Below, one piece after another: positions 51,207-58,737 of a DNA stretch of 64,000 nt (position 1 is its first letter; each line of letters begins with the position of its first letter). A program made the position numbers and the translations under genes. The notes beneath the pieces are model-generated. The model was not told the origin of the DNA. It did not search any database and saw only the letters and a list, made by a program, of their open reading frames with translations. The DNA comes from UBA6168 sp041741095 (GTDB taxonomy: Bacteria; Bacteroidota; Bacteroidia; Chitinophagales; Saprospiraceae), in NCBI GenBank assembly GCA_041741095.1, contig JBGSKQ010000065.1, positions 118,203 to 182,202 of the forward strand. Direction: 5' to 3'.

Positions 51207-51872
51207 ATGCAAGCCACTACCTTCACCATCAAAGAAAAAGAAGACATCCGCAAAATCTTCGGCGTACCGCTGGAAGAATTGGATGTGGAGACTTTCAAAA
51301 AAATCCACCGGGAACTGCGTTCCAAGTACCACCCCGACAATTTCGAGCACCTCGGCAATGATGCCGTGAAGGAAATGGCCACTGAAAAATTCCAGGCTAT
51401 TGAGGCTCTATCTGAAAAAGTAGAAGCCTGGCTGACCAATTCCCAAACTTCCAGTACGGGCTATCAGACCAATGTGGCCGACCACCTGCGGCCCGATGCC
51501 GTGTTTGCAGTGAAGCGTTTGAAAATAGAAATACTCACCTCCGACAAAGATTTGAAATACCACCTTTTCGGCACTCATTACCGCTGGCTGCAATTTGGCG
51601 ACAGTTTTAAAATACCCAACACCAAAGCCTCCATCGTCATTGACGAGGACTATGCCGGGCGGCGCATCGGTTTTCAGGAATCGGTGCGGATGTACCTGAC
51701 CTTTGGCGAGGATGATTCTATTGAGGATATTGTAGATTGGATTTTTGGTAAAATACAAGGGCGTGCAAGTTCGCTGCTCATCGCTGGCGATGCAGTAAAA
51801 GTAGAGCAGCAGGCCATTGTGGATGCAATTAAAAAAGAATCGTTGTTGAGGTTAGGGCCAGTCGCTTCCTGA
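51207..51872 (+). CDS. J-domain protein of unknown partner
   Basis: A 221-residue protein with a J-domain at residues ~10-70 (KIHRELRSKYHPDNF with an intact HPD, then KFQAIEALSEKVEAWL). Such a domain would stimulate a DnaK-type ATPase. There is no G/F or zinc-finger region, so it is not a general DnaJ. The C-terminal ~135 residues are a compact alpha/beta domain with no family that I recognise (HYRWLQFGDSFKIP, GFQESVRMYLTF). The start at 51207 is supported by a -7 box at 51171. It lies just after the relic copy of the small membrane protein gene. Confidence 0.72.
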   Translation: MQATTFTIKEKEDIRKIFGVPLEELDVETFKKIHRELRSKYHPDNFEHLGNDAVKEMATEKFQAIEALSEKVEAWLTNSQTSSTGYQTNVADHLRPDAVFAVKRLKIEILTSDKDLKYHLFGTHYRWLQFGDSFKIPNTKASIVIDEDYAGRRIGFQESVRMYLTFGEDDSIEDIVDWIFGKIQGRASSLLIAGDAVKVEQQAIVDAIKKESLLRLGPVAS

Positions 51873-51884
51873 TATTTCCTTTTG

Positions 51885-53087
51885 TTATTTTTTCCAAATA
51901 GATACTGCAACAAAAAACTGATGTTTTATTTCATAAATATCGGAGCTTGCGGCAAAGCCATTGGGCACCAGATCATATTCCGTTTCCATCCAGATAAAGC
52001 GATAACCGGGCTGTAGGCTTATTTTTTGAGTAATAGGGAAAGACAGAGAAATACCTGGCCTTATTCCAATGCCATATACTTTGACATCGTAGAATGAACC
52101 ATAAGGGTTTCCTTCCATATCAAAGAAGACTGCTTTATCGTCTGTAAAGGACGAATTAATGTGAAAATTATTGACAATACCAAATTCAGGAAGGATGCTT
52201 ATTTTTCCGAAGTCCTGACAATACCTTACGTATGGGATCAATTGAATTCTGTTGAGTGAAATATCAAGGTTTCTGCCTGCCGACGCACCGCCAATATTTA
52301 CCACATTGCTGTACGACCCACTGCTGTGTTCAAAATATAGCCCCCCGCCATAAGCAAATTTTCCTGATTTTCCTTCCAGCCTGATACCAAGCGAATAATT
52401 TGATAATTTATAATTCTTAATTCCTTTGTAATAATCGGGAAAGCTGTATTCGCCAAAACCATATCCGCCTTCAGCAAACAAGTATTTTTCTTTCTTTTTC
52501 TCTTGTTTGAGCGTTTGTACCACAGTGCTTGTCCCCCGGCAATTTTCCACATCATTTATCAAAGAAAGCATGGAAGTTGCATTGTATCTATATTTCCTTG
52601 CTTGCTGTGCCACATGGGGGCAATCAGCGAATACAGCCGAGATAAATTTATCCAAATTTTGATAATCAATCCGCTTTATAACACTTTCGCCATCTTTTCT
52701 AATAAAATACAATTTGCCGGGCTTTTCATCCATGCCTGTGAATTCAAATAAATCGTACCCTGCATCAGCAATCCTCAATAAAAACACATTGGTCATGCCA
52801 TACGACATACTAACTGGCCAACTAATTAGACGATGGGCCTCATCCACAAATACTTCATTTACATCATTGGCATTCAATTCTATATAATCCAAGGCAGGAT
52901 TTGAACCTGATTTAAATTTCGGTGGGAACCTCGACGAATTGTTTTGCCAATTGTATTTTATCAAGCCCTTCACGGTGTCGCCCTGCATGGTCAGGTAGTA
53001 ACCGGGCTGATAATCGTTGGCATTTTGTGCAATTACTATGAAAGGGAACAGTGCGATCAATAGGAGAAAAAGAGAACGAAAGCTCAT
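51885..53087 (-). CDS. Outer-membrane beta-barrel protein
   Basis: A 400-residue exported protein with a signal peptide (residues 1-~20, ending VIAQ). Residues ~30-180 form a periplasmic or plug-like beta domain (YYLTMQGDTVKGLIKYNW). The C-terminal ~215 residues alternate amphipathic strands and short turns, ending FFVAVSIWKK with an aromatic last strand, like a PorT/OmpW-type barrel. This arrangement is common in uncharacterised Bacteroidota proteins. No neighbour gives a functional clue; it is convergent with the J-domain gene. Confidence 0.72.
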   Translation of the reverse strand: MSFRSLFLLLIALFPFIVIAQNANDYQPGYYLTMQGDTVKGLIKYNWQNNSSRFPPKFKSGSNPALDYIELNANDVNEVFVDEAHRLISWPVSMSYGMTNVFLLRIADAGYDLFEFTGMDEKPGKLYFIRKDGESVIKRIDYQNLDKFISAVFADCPHVAQQARKYRYNATSMLSLINDVENCRGTSTVVQTLKQEKKKEKYLFAEGGYGFGEYSFPDYYKGIKNYKLSNYSLGIRLEGKSGKFAYGGGLYFEHSSGSYSNVVNIGGASAGRNLDISLNRIQLIPYVRYCQDFGKISILPEFGIVNNFHINSSFTDDKAVFFDMEGNPYGSFYDVKVYGIGIRPGISLSFPITQKISLQPGYRFIWMETEYDLVPNGFAASSDIYEIKHQFFVAVSIWKK

Positions 53088-53174
53088 AAGAGGGTTTTAA
53101 AAAGGTGAAAAACTGCGCACAAAATACAGCCAATTTTTAAAATCAAAACAAAATAAGGGAATATCGGAAATTTA

Positions 53175-53182
53175 TACCTTTG
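53175..53182 (+). promoter_or_regulatory. -7 promoter element of the creatininase-family gene
   Basis: TACCTTTG followed by GC, 14 nt before the ATG at 53196. It implies a very short leader. No TTG at -33. Confidence 0.45.
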
Positions 53183-53195
53183 GCAAAAAAACAAA

Positions 53196-53978
53196 ATGGC
53201 CACCATACAACAAGCCCGTCCTTACCTCCTATCCGAAACCACTTGGCAAGCCGTCAAGGATACCCAATACGAAGTGGCCGTCCTGCCCTGGGGTGCCACC
53301 GAAGCCCACAACTACCACTTGCCCTACGCCACCGACAATTATCAAAACGACGCCATCACGGAGGCCGCCGCAAAAATGGCTTGGGAACGGAACGCCAAGG
53401 TGTTGGTGCTGCCCGGCATCCCCTATGGCGTGCAGACTGGCCAATTGGACATCAAATTCTGCATGAACATCTTGCCGAGCACCCAACTGGCCATCCTGAA
53501 AAACCTATGCGACGTGCTGGTGCGGGCGGGCGTGCCCAAACTGGTCATCTTCAACGGCCACGGCGGCAACGACTTCAAAACGATGGTGCGGGAACTATCC
53601 TTTCATTTTCCCCAACTATTTGTCTGCGCCTTGAATTGGTTTAAAACGGAAAACAAAAAAGGCTACTTCAGCCACCTCGACGGCGACCATGCCGACGAAA
53701 TGGAAACCAGCGCCATGCTGCACATCCAGCCGCATCTTGTGGCCGACCTATCAATTGCTGGCGATGGTTTTGATAAAAAATGGAAGTTCCGGGCCATGCA
53801 CGAAGGCTGGGTGAGCGCCCAGCGGGAATGGACGCAGGTATCAAAGGACACGGGCGTAGGAAATCCGTATGAGGCAACAGCGGAAAAAGGGAAGCGCTAC
53901 CTGGAGGCCGTGATTGGGAAAGTAGCGGATTTTTTTGTGGAGTTGGCGGAGACGCCGAGGGGGGAGTTTTATGGTTAG
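53196..53978 (+). CDS. Creatininase-family amidohydrolase
   Basis: A 260-residue member of the creatininase superfamily (metal-dependent cyclic amidohydrolases and formamide hydrolases, also mycofactocin MftE and FAPy deformylase). Metal ligands are visible in WGATEAHNYHLPYATDNY (Glu, His, Asp), FNGHGGND (His) and GDHADEMETSAML (Glu). Length is typical for the family. The substrate cannot be fixed; creatinine itself is unlikely without partner genes. It stands alone. Confidence 0.87.
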   Translation: MATIQQARPYLLSETTWQAVKDTQYEVAVLPWGATEAHNYHLPYATDNYQNDAITEAAAKMAWERNAKVLVLPGIPYGVQTGQLDIKFCMNILPSTQLAILKNLCDVLVRAGVPKLVIFNGHGGNDFKTMVRELSFHFPQLFVCALNWFKTENKKGYFSHLDGDHADEMETSAMLHIQPHLVADLSIAGDGFDKKWKFRAMHEGWVSAQREWTQVSKDTGVGNPYEATAEKGKRYLEAVIGKVADFFVELAETPRGEFYG

Positions 53979-54213
53979 ATGGCTGGATGGCTGGATGGTT
54001 ATATGGTTTATTTAGCGGGCGGGTTATTATCCACTTGATCGGGGACAACCAGTGTTTTTAGAACCTTTTCTTCACACAGCTCTTTGTCATTTATACAATT
54101 GATTGTCAATGCTTTAGTCAAAGACAAAATGACCCTGTCTGCCACCACGGAGGCAATGACGAATGACCCGATGCACTAGTTTGTCAACCCGCCCGCTCAA
54201 GCAGCCATTTCCA

Positions 54214-54570
54214 CTAAAAATCTTTTCTTTCAGGATAAGCATAGTCGTGGGGCAGTTCCTTCCTCGCCGTCAGGAGGAGGCAATACGGATTGCAGTCCCC
54301 AGTGTTTACCAAGTCTTCCAAAAAGCTGGGCATTGGTCCGGCTTCCAGGGCAAAATCATGGCCCCTTGGGCTGTTTAAAAAGTAGAAGCCAAACACCAAT
54401 ACAAACATGGCCGCCACCGCCGATACCCAGCGCAACAGCACCACCCGGCCCGACTTTTTCTGGCCGTCGAGGCGGCGTTCCAAACGCTGCCAGGTTTGGG
54501 AGGAAGGCTCTACGGTCAGTTTTTGGCTTCCTTCCCGGAATGCGGATTCTATGTCTTTTCGATGATTCAT
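54214..54570 (-). CDS. Probable anti-sigma factor / single-pass membrane protein
   Basis: A 118-residue protein with a soluble N-terminal ~45 residues (helical, SAFREGSQKLTVEPSSQTW) and one membrane helix (~48-66, VSAVAAMFVLVFGFYFL), followed by a short exterior tail. It lies 100 bp downstream of the ECF sigma-factor gene on the same strand. This is the usual site of an anti-sigma factor, although no zinc-binding ZAS motif is seen. Confidence 0.6.
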   Translation of the reverse strand: MNHRKDIESAFREGSQKLTVEPSSQTWQRLERRLDGQKKSGRVVLLRWVSAVAAMFVLVFGFYFLNSPRGHDFALEAGPMPSFLEDLVNTGDCNPYCLLLTARKELPHDYAYPERKDF

Positions 54571-54670
54571 ATCACTTTTTCTTTAGGACTATTCTACAAA
54601 TATTTCATTGAAAATCAACTATTTAAAAACACAAAAACACAAAAACACACAAACACATAACACTCCCCCC

Positions 54671-55201
54671 TCAAACCCCCAATCGTTTCCTCACCAACTC
54701 CTCCATGCGCTGTTTTGCCAAAATCAACTGCGATTTGGAGGTGTTGATGCTGATGCCGAGTTCGTCCGCAATCTCCCGATGTTTGTAGCCTTCCACCACA
54801 AAAAGGTTGAAAACCGTGCGGTAGCCGGGCGGCATTTCGTCGAGCAGTGCGAGGATTTCCTGGGCGGACAGTTCTTCCACGATGGTAGGTTCCTCTTGGT
54901 AATCGAGGTTAGGGTTGATTTCTTCGGTATAATGGAAAGGGTTGTTTTTGCGCAGGTGCATCAGCGCCTCATTGATCATGATGCGCCGGATCCAGCCCTC
55001 AAAACTCCCATCCCCGCTGTACATTTCAATTTTTGTCAAGACTTTGAAAAAACCTTCCACCAGCACGTCCTCCGCCTCCATGGGGTCTTTCACGTAGCGC
55101 CTGCACACGCCCAGCATGGTAGGCGCATAGCGTTCGTACAGCAGCTTTTGTGCTTTTCGATCCCTGCGGGCGCAGGCGGCTATGAGGTCTTTTTCAGTCA
55201 T
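54671..55201 (-). CDS. ECF RNA polymerase sigma factor
   Basis: A 176-residue ECF sigma factor. Region 2 has LYERYAPTMLGVCRRYVKDPMEAEDV, followed by FEGWIRRIMINEALMHLRK. Region 4 has LPP-like EMPPGYRTVFNLFVVEGYKHREIADELGIS for -35 binding. It starts from the ATG at 55201 and is probably co-transcribed with the anti-sigma-like gene. Its target regulon is unknown; the related promoter cannot be recognised here. Confidence 0.9.
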   Translation of the reverse strand: MTEKDLIAACARRDRKAQKLLYERYAPTMLGVCRRYVKDPMEAEDVLVEGFFKVLTKIEMYSGDGSFEGWIRRIMINEALMHLRKNNPFHYTEEINPNLDYQEEPTIVEELSAQEILALLDEMPPGYRTVFNLFVVEGYKHREIADELGISINTSKSQLILAKQRMEELVRKRLGV

Positions 55202-55217
55202 GCTATTTCAGTTGGCT

Positions 55218-55233
55218 CCCGATAGCAATCGGG
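55218..55233. repeat. Palindrome, CCCGATAGCTATCGGG family, copy 5
   Basis: The sequence CCCGATAGCAATCGGG lies just upstream of the ECF sigma gene, followed within 15 bp by a CAGTCCG unit like that of the heptamer arrays. Confidence 0.7.
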
Positions 55234-55354
55234 ATCAATTGGCAGTCCGCAGTTGGCGGCTACGGGATCTATTGGGGTATTAAATTTTACAAAATCAAAG
55301 ATGCTGGTTTTGGCCGTTTTGGTGTCCAAGCCCTTTTTACTTTCCAGTCATTCT

Positions 55355-55362
55355 TACCTTTG
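55355..55362 (+). promoter_or_regulatory. -7 promoter element of the VOC gene
   Basis: TACCTTTG followed by CGG, 20 nt before the ATG at 55382. No clean -33 TTG. Confidence 0.5.
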
Positions 55363-55381
55363 CGGCCAATTTTTTTAAAAC

Positions 55382-55771
55382 ATGAAAATAGAACACCTGG
55401 CCATCTATGTAAAGGATTTGGAAGGGATGCGTTCATTTTATGAAACGTGGTTCGGGGCCAAAGCGGGCGAAAAGTATTTCAACCCGGTCAAAAACTTCCA
55501 ATCCTACTTCCTCTCTTTTGAAAACGGCTGCCGCCTCGAACTGATGCACCAGCCGCAAGTGCCTGACAACCAAAACGATATTGAAAAGCAAAACCTCGGC
55601 TTGATCCATTTTGCCGTATCGGTCGGCAGCGAGGAATTGGTCAACGAACTGACCGAAAAACTCCATGCCGCAGGAAACCGCATCACCGGAGAACCCAGAT
55701 GGACGGGCGACGGTTATTACGAAAGCGTGGTGCTCGACCCGGAAGGCAACCGCATTGAAATCACCATTTAA
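55382..55771 (+). CDS. VOC-superfamily (glyoxalase-like) metalloenzyme
   Basis: A 129-residue single VOC domain. The opening KIEHLAIYVKDLEGMRSFYE holds the first metal-ligand His. GLIHFAVSV and the closing YYESVVLDPEGNRIEI give the usual His and Glu. Reactions in the superfamily include glyoxalase I, epimerases and thiol transferases; specificity is unreadable. Its stop codon overlaps the first base of the 105-bp repeat. Confidence 0.87.
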   Translation: MKIEHLAIYVKDLEGMRSFYETWFGAKAGEKYFNPVKNFQSYFLSFENGCRLELMHQPQVPDNQNDIEKQNLGLIHFAVSVGSEELVNELTEKLHAAGNRITGEPRWTGDGYYESVVLDPEGNRIEITI

Positions 55772-55875
55772 TGCTTTGCGTCATTAGTCATTGGTCATTT
55801 TGTCATTTACTAAAACGTTGAAAATCAAGGTTGTGAATGATAAAAAACGGTATGAATAACTCATTTTCAAAGCAT
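55771..55875. repeat. 105-bp MITE-like dispersed repeat, copy B
   Basis: Ungapped partner of 29582-29686 with 13 differences in 105. Here the ends are perfect 8-bp inverted repeats, ATGCTTTG and CAAAGCAT. It lies between the VOC gene and the toxin-antitoxin pair. No coding content. Confidence 0.75.
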
Positions 55876-55891
55876 CAATTTAAAATGGTTT

Positions 55892-55899
55892 TATCTTTG
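55892..55899 (+). promoter_or_regulatory. -7 promoter element of the toxin-antitoxin operon
   Basis: TATCTTTG, 33 nt before the antitoxin ATG at 55932. No -33 TTG at the expected spacing; it lies 17 bp after the MITE-like copy. Confidence 0.4.
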
Positions 55900-55931
55900 G
55901 GCAGGTTTAATCAATTAATTTTCAATCAATT

Positions 55932-56150
55932 ATGACAGCTACGAAAGAATTTTCCAAAGAAACGCTCAAATCGGCACTGCAAGAATTGGTGCAGGAAGAC
56001 CCTGCCTTTTTTTTGGAGCTTTTAAAAATGGCTGTGGGTGAAAATAATGCTTTGGCCGATGCGCAGAAAGCAGAAAGAAGGAAGCGTATTGAAGCCTTGG
56101 TGAAAGAGGATTTTGAAAAATACGATGAAGTCTTTAAAGCACTGGCCTAA
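55932..56150 (+). CDS. Probable antitoxin of a Doc-type pair
   Basis: A 72-residue acidic, helical protein (MTATKEFSKETLKSALQELV, then an acidic C-terminus). It lies 2 bp upstream of the Fic/Doc-fold gene. In Phd/Doc-like pairs the antitoxin lies first and its C-terminus blocks the toxin. This one lacks a visible Phd DNA-binding domain. Confidence 0.6.
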   Translation: MTATKEFSKETLKSALQELVQEDPAFFLELLKMAVGENNALADAQKAERRKRIEALVKEDFEKYDEVFKALA

Positions 56151-56152
56151 CG

Positions 56153-56599
56153 ATGGAATTGTTAACAAAAGAGGATATTGTCCAAATCAATGAGCTGACT
56201 AACCAAGCTCATGGCGGGAATTTTGTTCCCCCTTTTAATTTTTTGAATGAAAACTCCCTTGATTATTTGCTCGAAGCCGTTGATGCTGAGCTGTTTGGTG
56301 AGCAGATGTACCGAGGCATTTCTGACAAGGCTGCCTTTTATATGTTCAGCATCGTTACCGGGCATATTTTTCAAGATGGGAACAAAAGGACTGGCCTTGA
56401 AGCTGCTTTGCTTTTTTTAAAACTGAATGAAAAAAGATTAAAAGATGACCTTGCACAAATAAAAATTGAAGAAGGCAGGCTGATTCCAGCATCTGGTGCA
56501 AGCTCAAATAAAATCCTCGAATCCTTCACCCTGGAAATGGCCTCCGGCCAAATCTCCCTCGATAAAGTCAAACTTTGGTTCAGGCTCAACACCATATAA
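56153..56599 (+). CDS. Doc-type Fic-fold toxin
   Basis: A 148-residue death-on-curing protein. The Fic motif HIFQDGNKRTG is at residues 71-81, intact (His, the anion-hole Gly/Asn/Lys/Arg). Doc kinases phosphorylate EF-Tu and stop translation, while Fic proteins add AMP; the length and the NKRT ending suit the Doc group. The N-terminal LLTKEDIVQINELTNQ is typical. It is co-transcribed with the preceding small gene and ends 43 bp before lysA. Confidence 0.85.
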   Translation: MELLTKEDIVQINELTNQAHGGNFVPPFNFLNENSLDYLLEAVDAELFGEQMYRGISDKAAFYMFSIVTGHIFQDGNKRTGLEAALLFLKLNEKRLKDDLAQIKIEEGRLIPASGASSNKILESFTLEMASGQISLDKVKLWFRLNTI

Positions 56600-56642
56600 A
56601 TCCGGGTTTTTTAAAATTTTTGAAAATCAAACAATCAACTGC

Positions 56643-57899
56643 ATGACACTTTCAGACAACCGTTACCTCCTCTCCAACGGCATTGACCCGTTGGCCCTCG
56701 TTGAAAAGTACGGCTCACCGCTGTACGTCTATGACACCGCCATCATTGAGCGGCAGTACAAACGGCTGGAATCGGCCTTCGACGTGCCGAGTTTGAGGAT
56801 TAACTATGCCTGCAAGGCCAATTCCAACATCAACATCATGCGCTACCTGAAAGACTTGGGCGCTGGCCTCGACGCAGTGTCCATCCAGGAGGTGGAACTG
56901 GGCATCCGGGCAGGCTACAGGCCACAGGACATCATGTTTACCCCCAACAGCGTGGCGTTAGACGAAGTGGTCGCCGCCCTCGAATTTGGGGTGCGCATCA
57001 ATATTGACAACATCTCCATTTTGGAACAATTCGGCATCGAGCATCCCGAAATACCTGTCGGCATCCGCATCAATCCGCACATTATGGCGGGCGGCAATTC
57101 AAAGATTTCAACTGGCCACGTGGACTCCAAATTTGGCATTTCTATCCACCAGTTGCCCCATGTTTTAAAGGTGATTGAAGCCACTGGCCTGCGCATTGAC
57201 GGCCTGCACATGCACACCGGTTCCGATATCCTCGACGCCAATACTTTCCTGCTCGCCGCCGATATTTTGCTGAATACCGCCCATCATTTTCCGCACCTGG
57301 AATATGTGGATTTTGGCAGCGGATTTAAGGTGCCATACCGTGAAAACGACATCGAAACCGACATCGAAGAAGTGGGCGCACGGATTTCCGAGCGCTTCGC
57401 CGAAGTATGCAAGGAATTTGGCCGTGACCTGACGCTCATTTTCGAGCCGGGCAAGTTTTTGGTGAGCCAGTCAGGGTACTTTTTTGTAAAAACGAACGTG
57501 GTAAAACCTACCCCTTCCACCGTTTTCCTGGGCGTGGATTCCGGCCTCAATCACCTCATCCGGCCCATGTTTTACAACTCCTACCACCGCATCGAAAACA
57601 TCAGCAATCCCGGTGGAAAACCCAGGATTTACACGGTGGTCGGCTACATCTGCGAAACGGACACCTTCGGCAGCAACCGCAAGATTTCCGAAGTACACGA
57701 GGGCGACATCCTTTGTATGTTCAATGCAGGGGCTTATGCCTTCTCGATGGCCTCCAATTACAACTCCCGCTTCCGTCCGGCGGAGGTCTTGCTCCACGAG
57801 GGCAAAGACTACCTCATCCGCCAGCGGGAAAGCATGAAGGACATTCTGCGGAACCAAGTGGAAGTGGAGCTTTATGCCAAAGAAATGGCAAAGGTTTAA
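56643..57899 (+). CDS. lysA: Diaminopimelate decarboxylase
   Basis: A 418-residue fold-type III PLP enzyme that makes L-lysine from meso-diaminopimelate. The PLP lysine is in NYACKANSN near residue 57. Also visible are HMHTGSDI, the glycine-rich GSGFKVPY, EPGKFLVSQSGYF, the substrate Cys/Glu of ICETDTFG, and FNAGAYAFSMASNYNSR for dimer contact. Length is typical. The start is the ATG that opens MTLSDNRYLL; a longer frame from 56496 overlaps the toxin gene. Confidence 0.94.
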   Translation: MTLSDNRYLLSNGIDPLALVEKYGSPLYVYDTAIIERQYKRLESAFDVPSLRINYACKANSNINIMRYLKDLGAGLDAVSIQEVELGIRAGYRPQDIMFTPNSVALDEVVAALEFGVRINIDNISILEQFGIEHPEIPVGIRINPHIMAGGNSKISTGHVDSKFGISIHQLPHVLKVIEATGLRIDGLHMHTGSDILDANTFLLAADILLNTAHHFPHLEYVDFGSGFKVPYRENDIETDIEEVGARISERFAEVCKEFGRDLTLIFEPGKFLVSQSGYFFVKTNVVKPTPSTVFLGVDSGLNHLIRPMFYNSYHRIENISNPGGKPRIYTVVGYICETDTFGSNRKISEVHEGDILCMFNAGAYAFSMASNYNSRFRPAEVLLHEGKDYLIRQRESMKDILRNQVEVELYAKEMAKV

Positions 57900-57939
57900 T
57901 CTGCCGCAACTTGTGAAAAACGATTGCGTTTATGCGCAG

Positions 57940-57972
57940 TGACCTCAAAAACCATATCGGTTATTGAGGTCA
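57940..57972 (+). terminator. Hairpin terminator after lysA
   Basis: TGACCTCAAAAACC and its complement (one mismatch) with loop ATATC, followed by TTTATTTT. Confidence 0.65.
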
Positions 57973-58001
57973 TTTATTTTAAATTTTAGCAAAATAATCA
58001 C

Positions 58002-58655
58002 ATGACTCAGCTTTTAAAACTGACTACTATTCTTGCTTTTTTACTTGGCTTTTTTGCCTGCGGCAACGACACAAACGTGCGTGAATCCGCCACCGAAACT
58101 GCCAATAAGGAGGTCGCCGAATTGAACGCCCCTCCGCATAAAGCCGAAGGCAAAATCGCCTTCCGCAGCGGCAACAACCTGTCTTTGGTCAATGGCGAAG
58201 CCCTGAAAATGCCTCCTGGCAGCGATACTTCTGTGGTGACAATCATTTTGGTGCGCCATGCAGAACGGGATTCCACAAAAAACGCTACTCTATCCATGAA
58301 TGGGCAAGCGAGGGGGGCAAGACTGGCTGAGTTGTTCGAGGGAGCGGCCATCGAGCAGATTTACGTGGATGGCAACCCTTCCATGCAAACCGGGCTAATG
58401 ACCCAAAAGGCCAACCTCTGCGACCTCGGCACCTTCCAGCCCAAGGTGCTGGACAATATTTTAAAGGTTTTGGTCCACAGTTATAAAGGGAAAAAAGCGA
58501 TGATTGTGGGCAACAAGGAAACTGTCACCCAGGCGTTGAATTTGCTGGCCGGAAAAATTTACACCAGCAAAATCCCCGATGAGGAATACGACAATATTTT
58601 TATCGCCATTGTGAAAAAAATGGGGGATGCTGAGATCCACCATTATACTTATTAA
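58002..58655 (+). CDS. Histidine-phosphatase-like lipoprotein lacking the second His
   Basis: A 217-residue protein with a lipoprotein leader (ending LGFFAC, Cys20). It belongs to the histidine phosphatase (phosphoglycerate-mutase-like) superfamily: ILVRHAERDSTKNATLSMNGQARGARL around residues 82-110 is the RHG-type motif (RHA here), with the usual L-x-GxxQA strand. In active enzymes a second catalytic His follows late, in a VGHSNT-like segment. Here it reads IVGNKETV, so the His is replaced by Asn and activity is doubtful. Related SixA-like lipoproteins have unknown targets. Confidence 0.7.
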   Translation: MTQLLKLTTILAFLLGFFACGNDTNVRESATETANKEVAELNAPPHKAEGKIAFRSGNNLSLVNGEALKMPPGSDTSVVTIILVRHAERDSTKNATLSMNGQARGARLAELFEGAAIEQIYVDGNPSMQTGLMTQKANLCDLGTFQPKVLDNILKVLVHSYKGKKAMIVGNKETVTQALNLLAGKIYTSKIPDEEYDNIFIAIVKKMGDAEIHHYTY

Positions 58656-58675
58656 AGGGCTGATATGCCAGAATT

Positions 58676-58711
58676 AAATCACGGTGATTTTAAAAAGTCA
58701 CCGTGATTTTT
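58676..58711 (+). terminator. Hairpin terminator
   Basis: AAATCACGGTGA and its exact complement with a 12-nt loop, followed by TT. It lies between the convergent phosphatase-like and DAHP-synthase genes and could serve both. Confidence 0.7.
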
Positions 58712-58737
58712 AGCTGCCTTTGCAGTTCGGAAATTAT

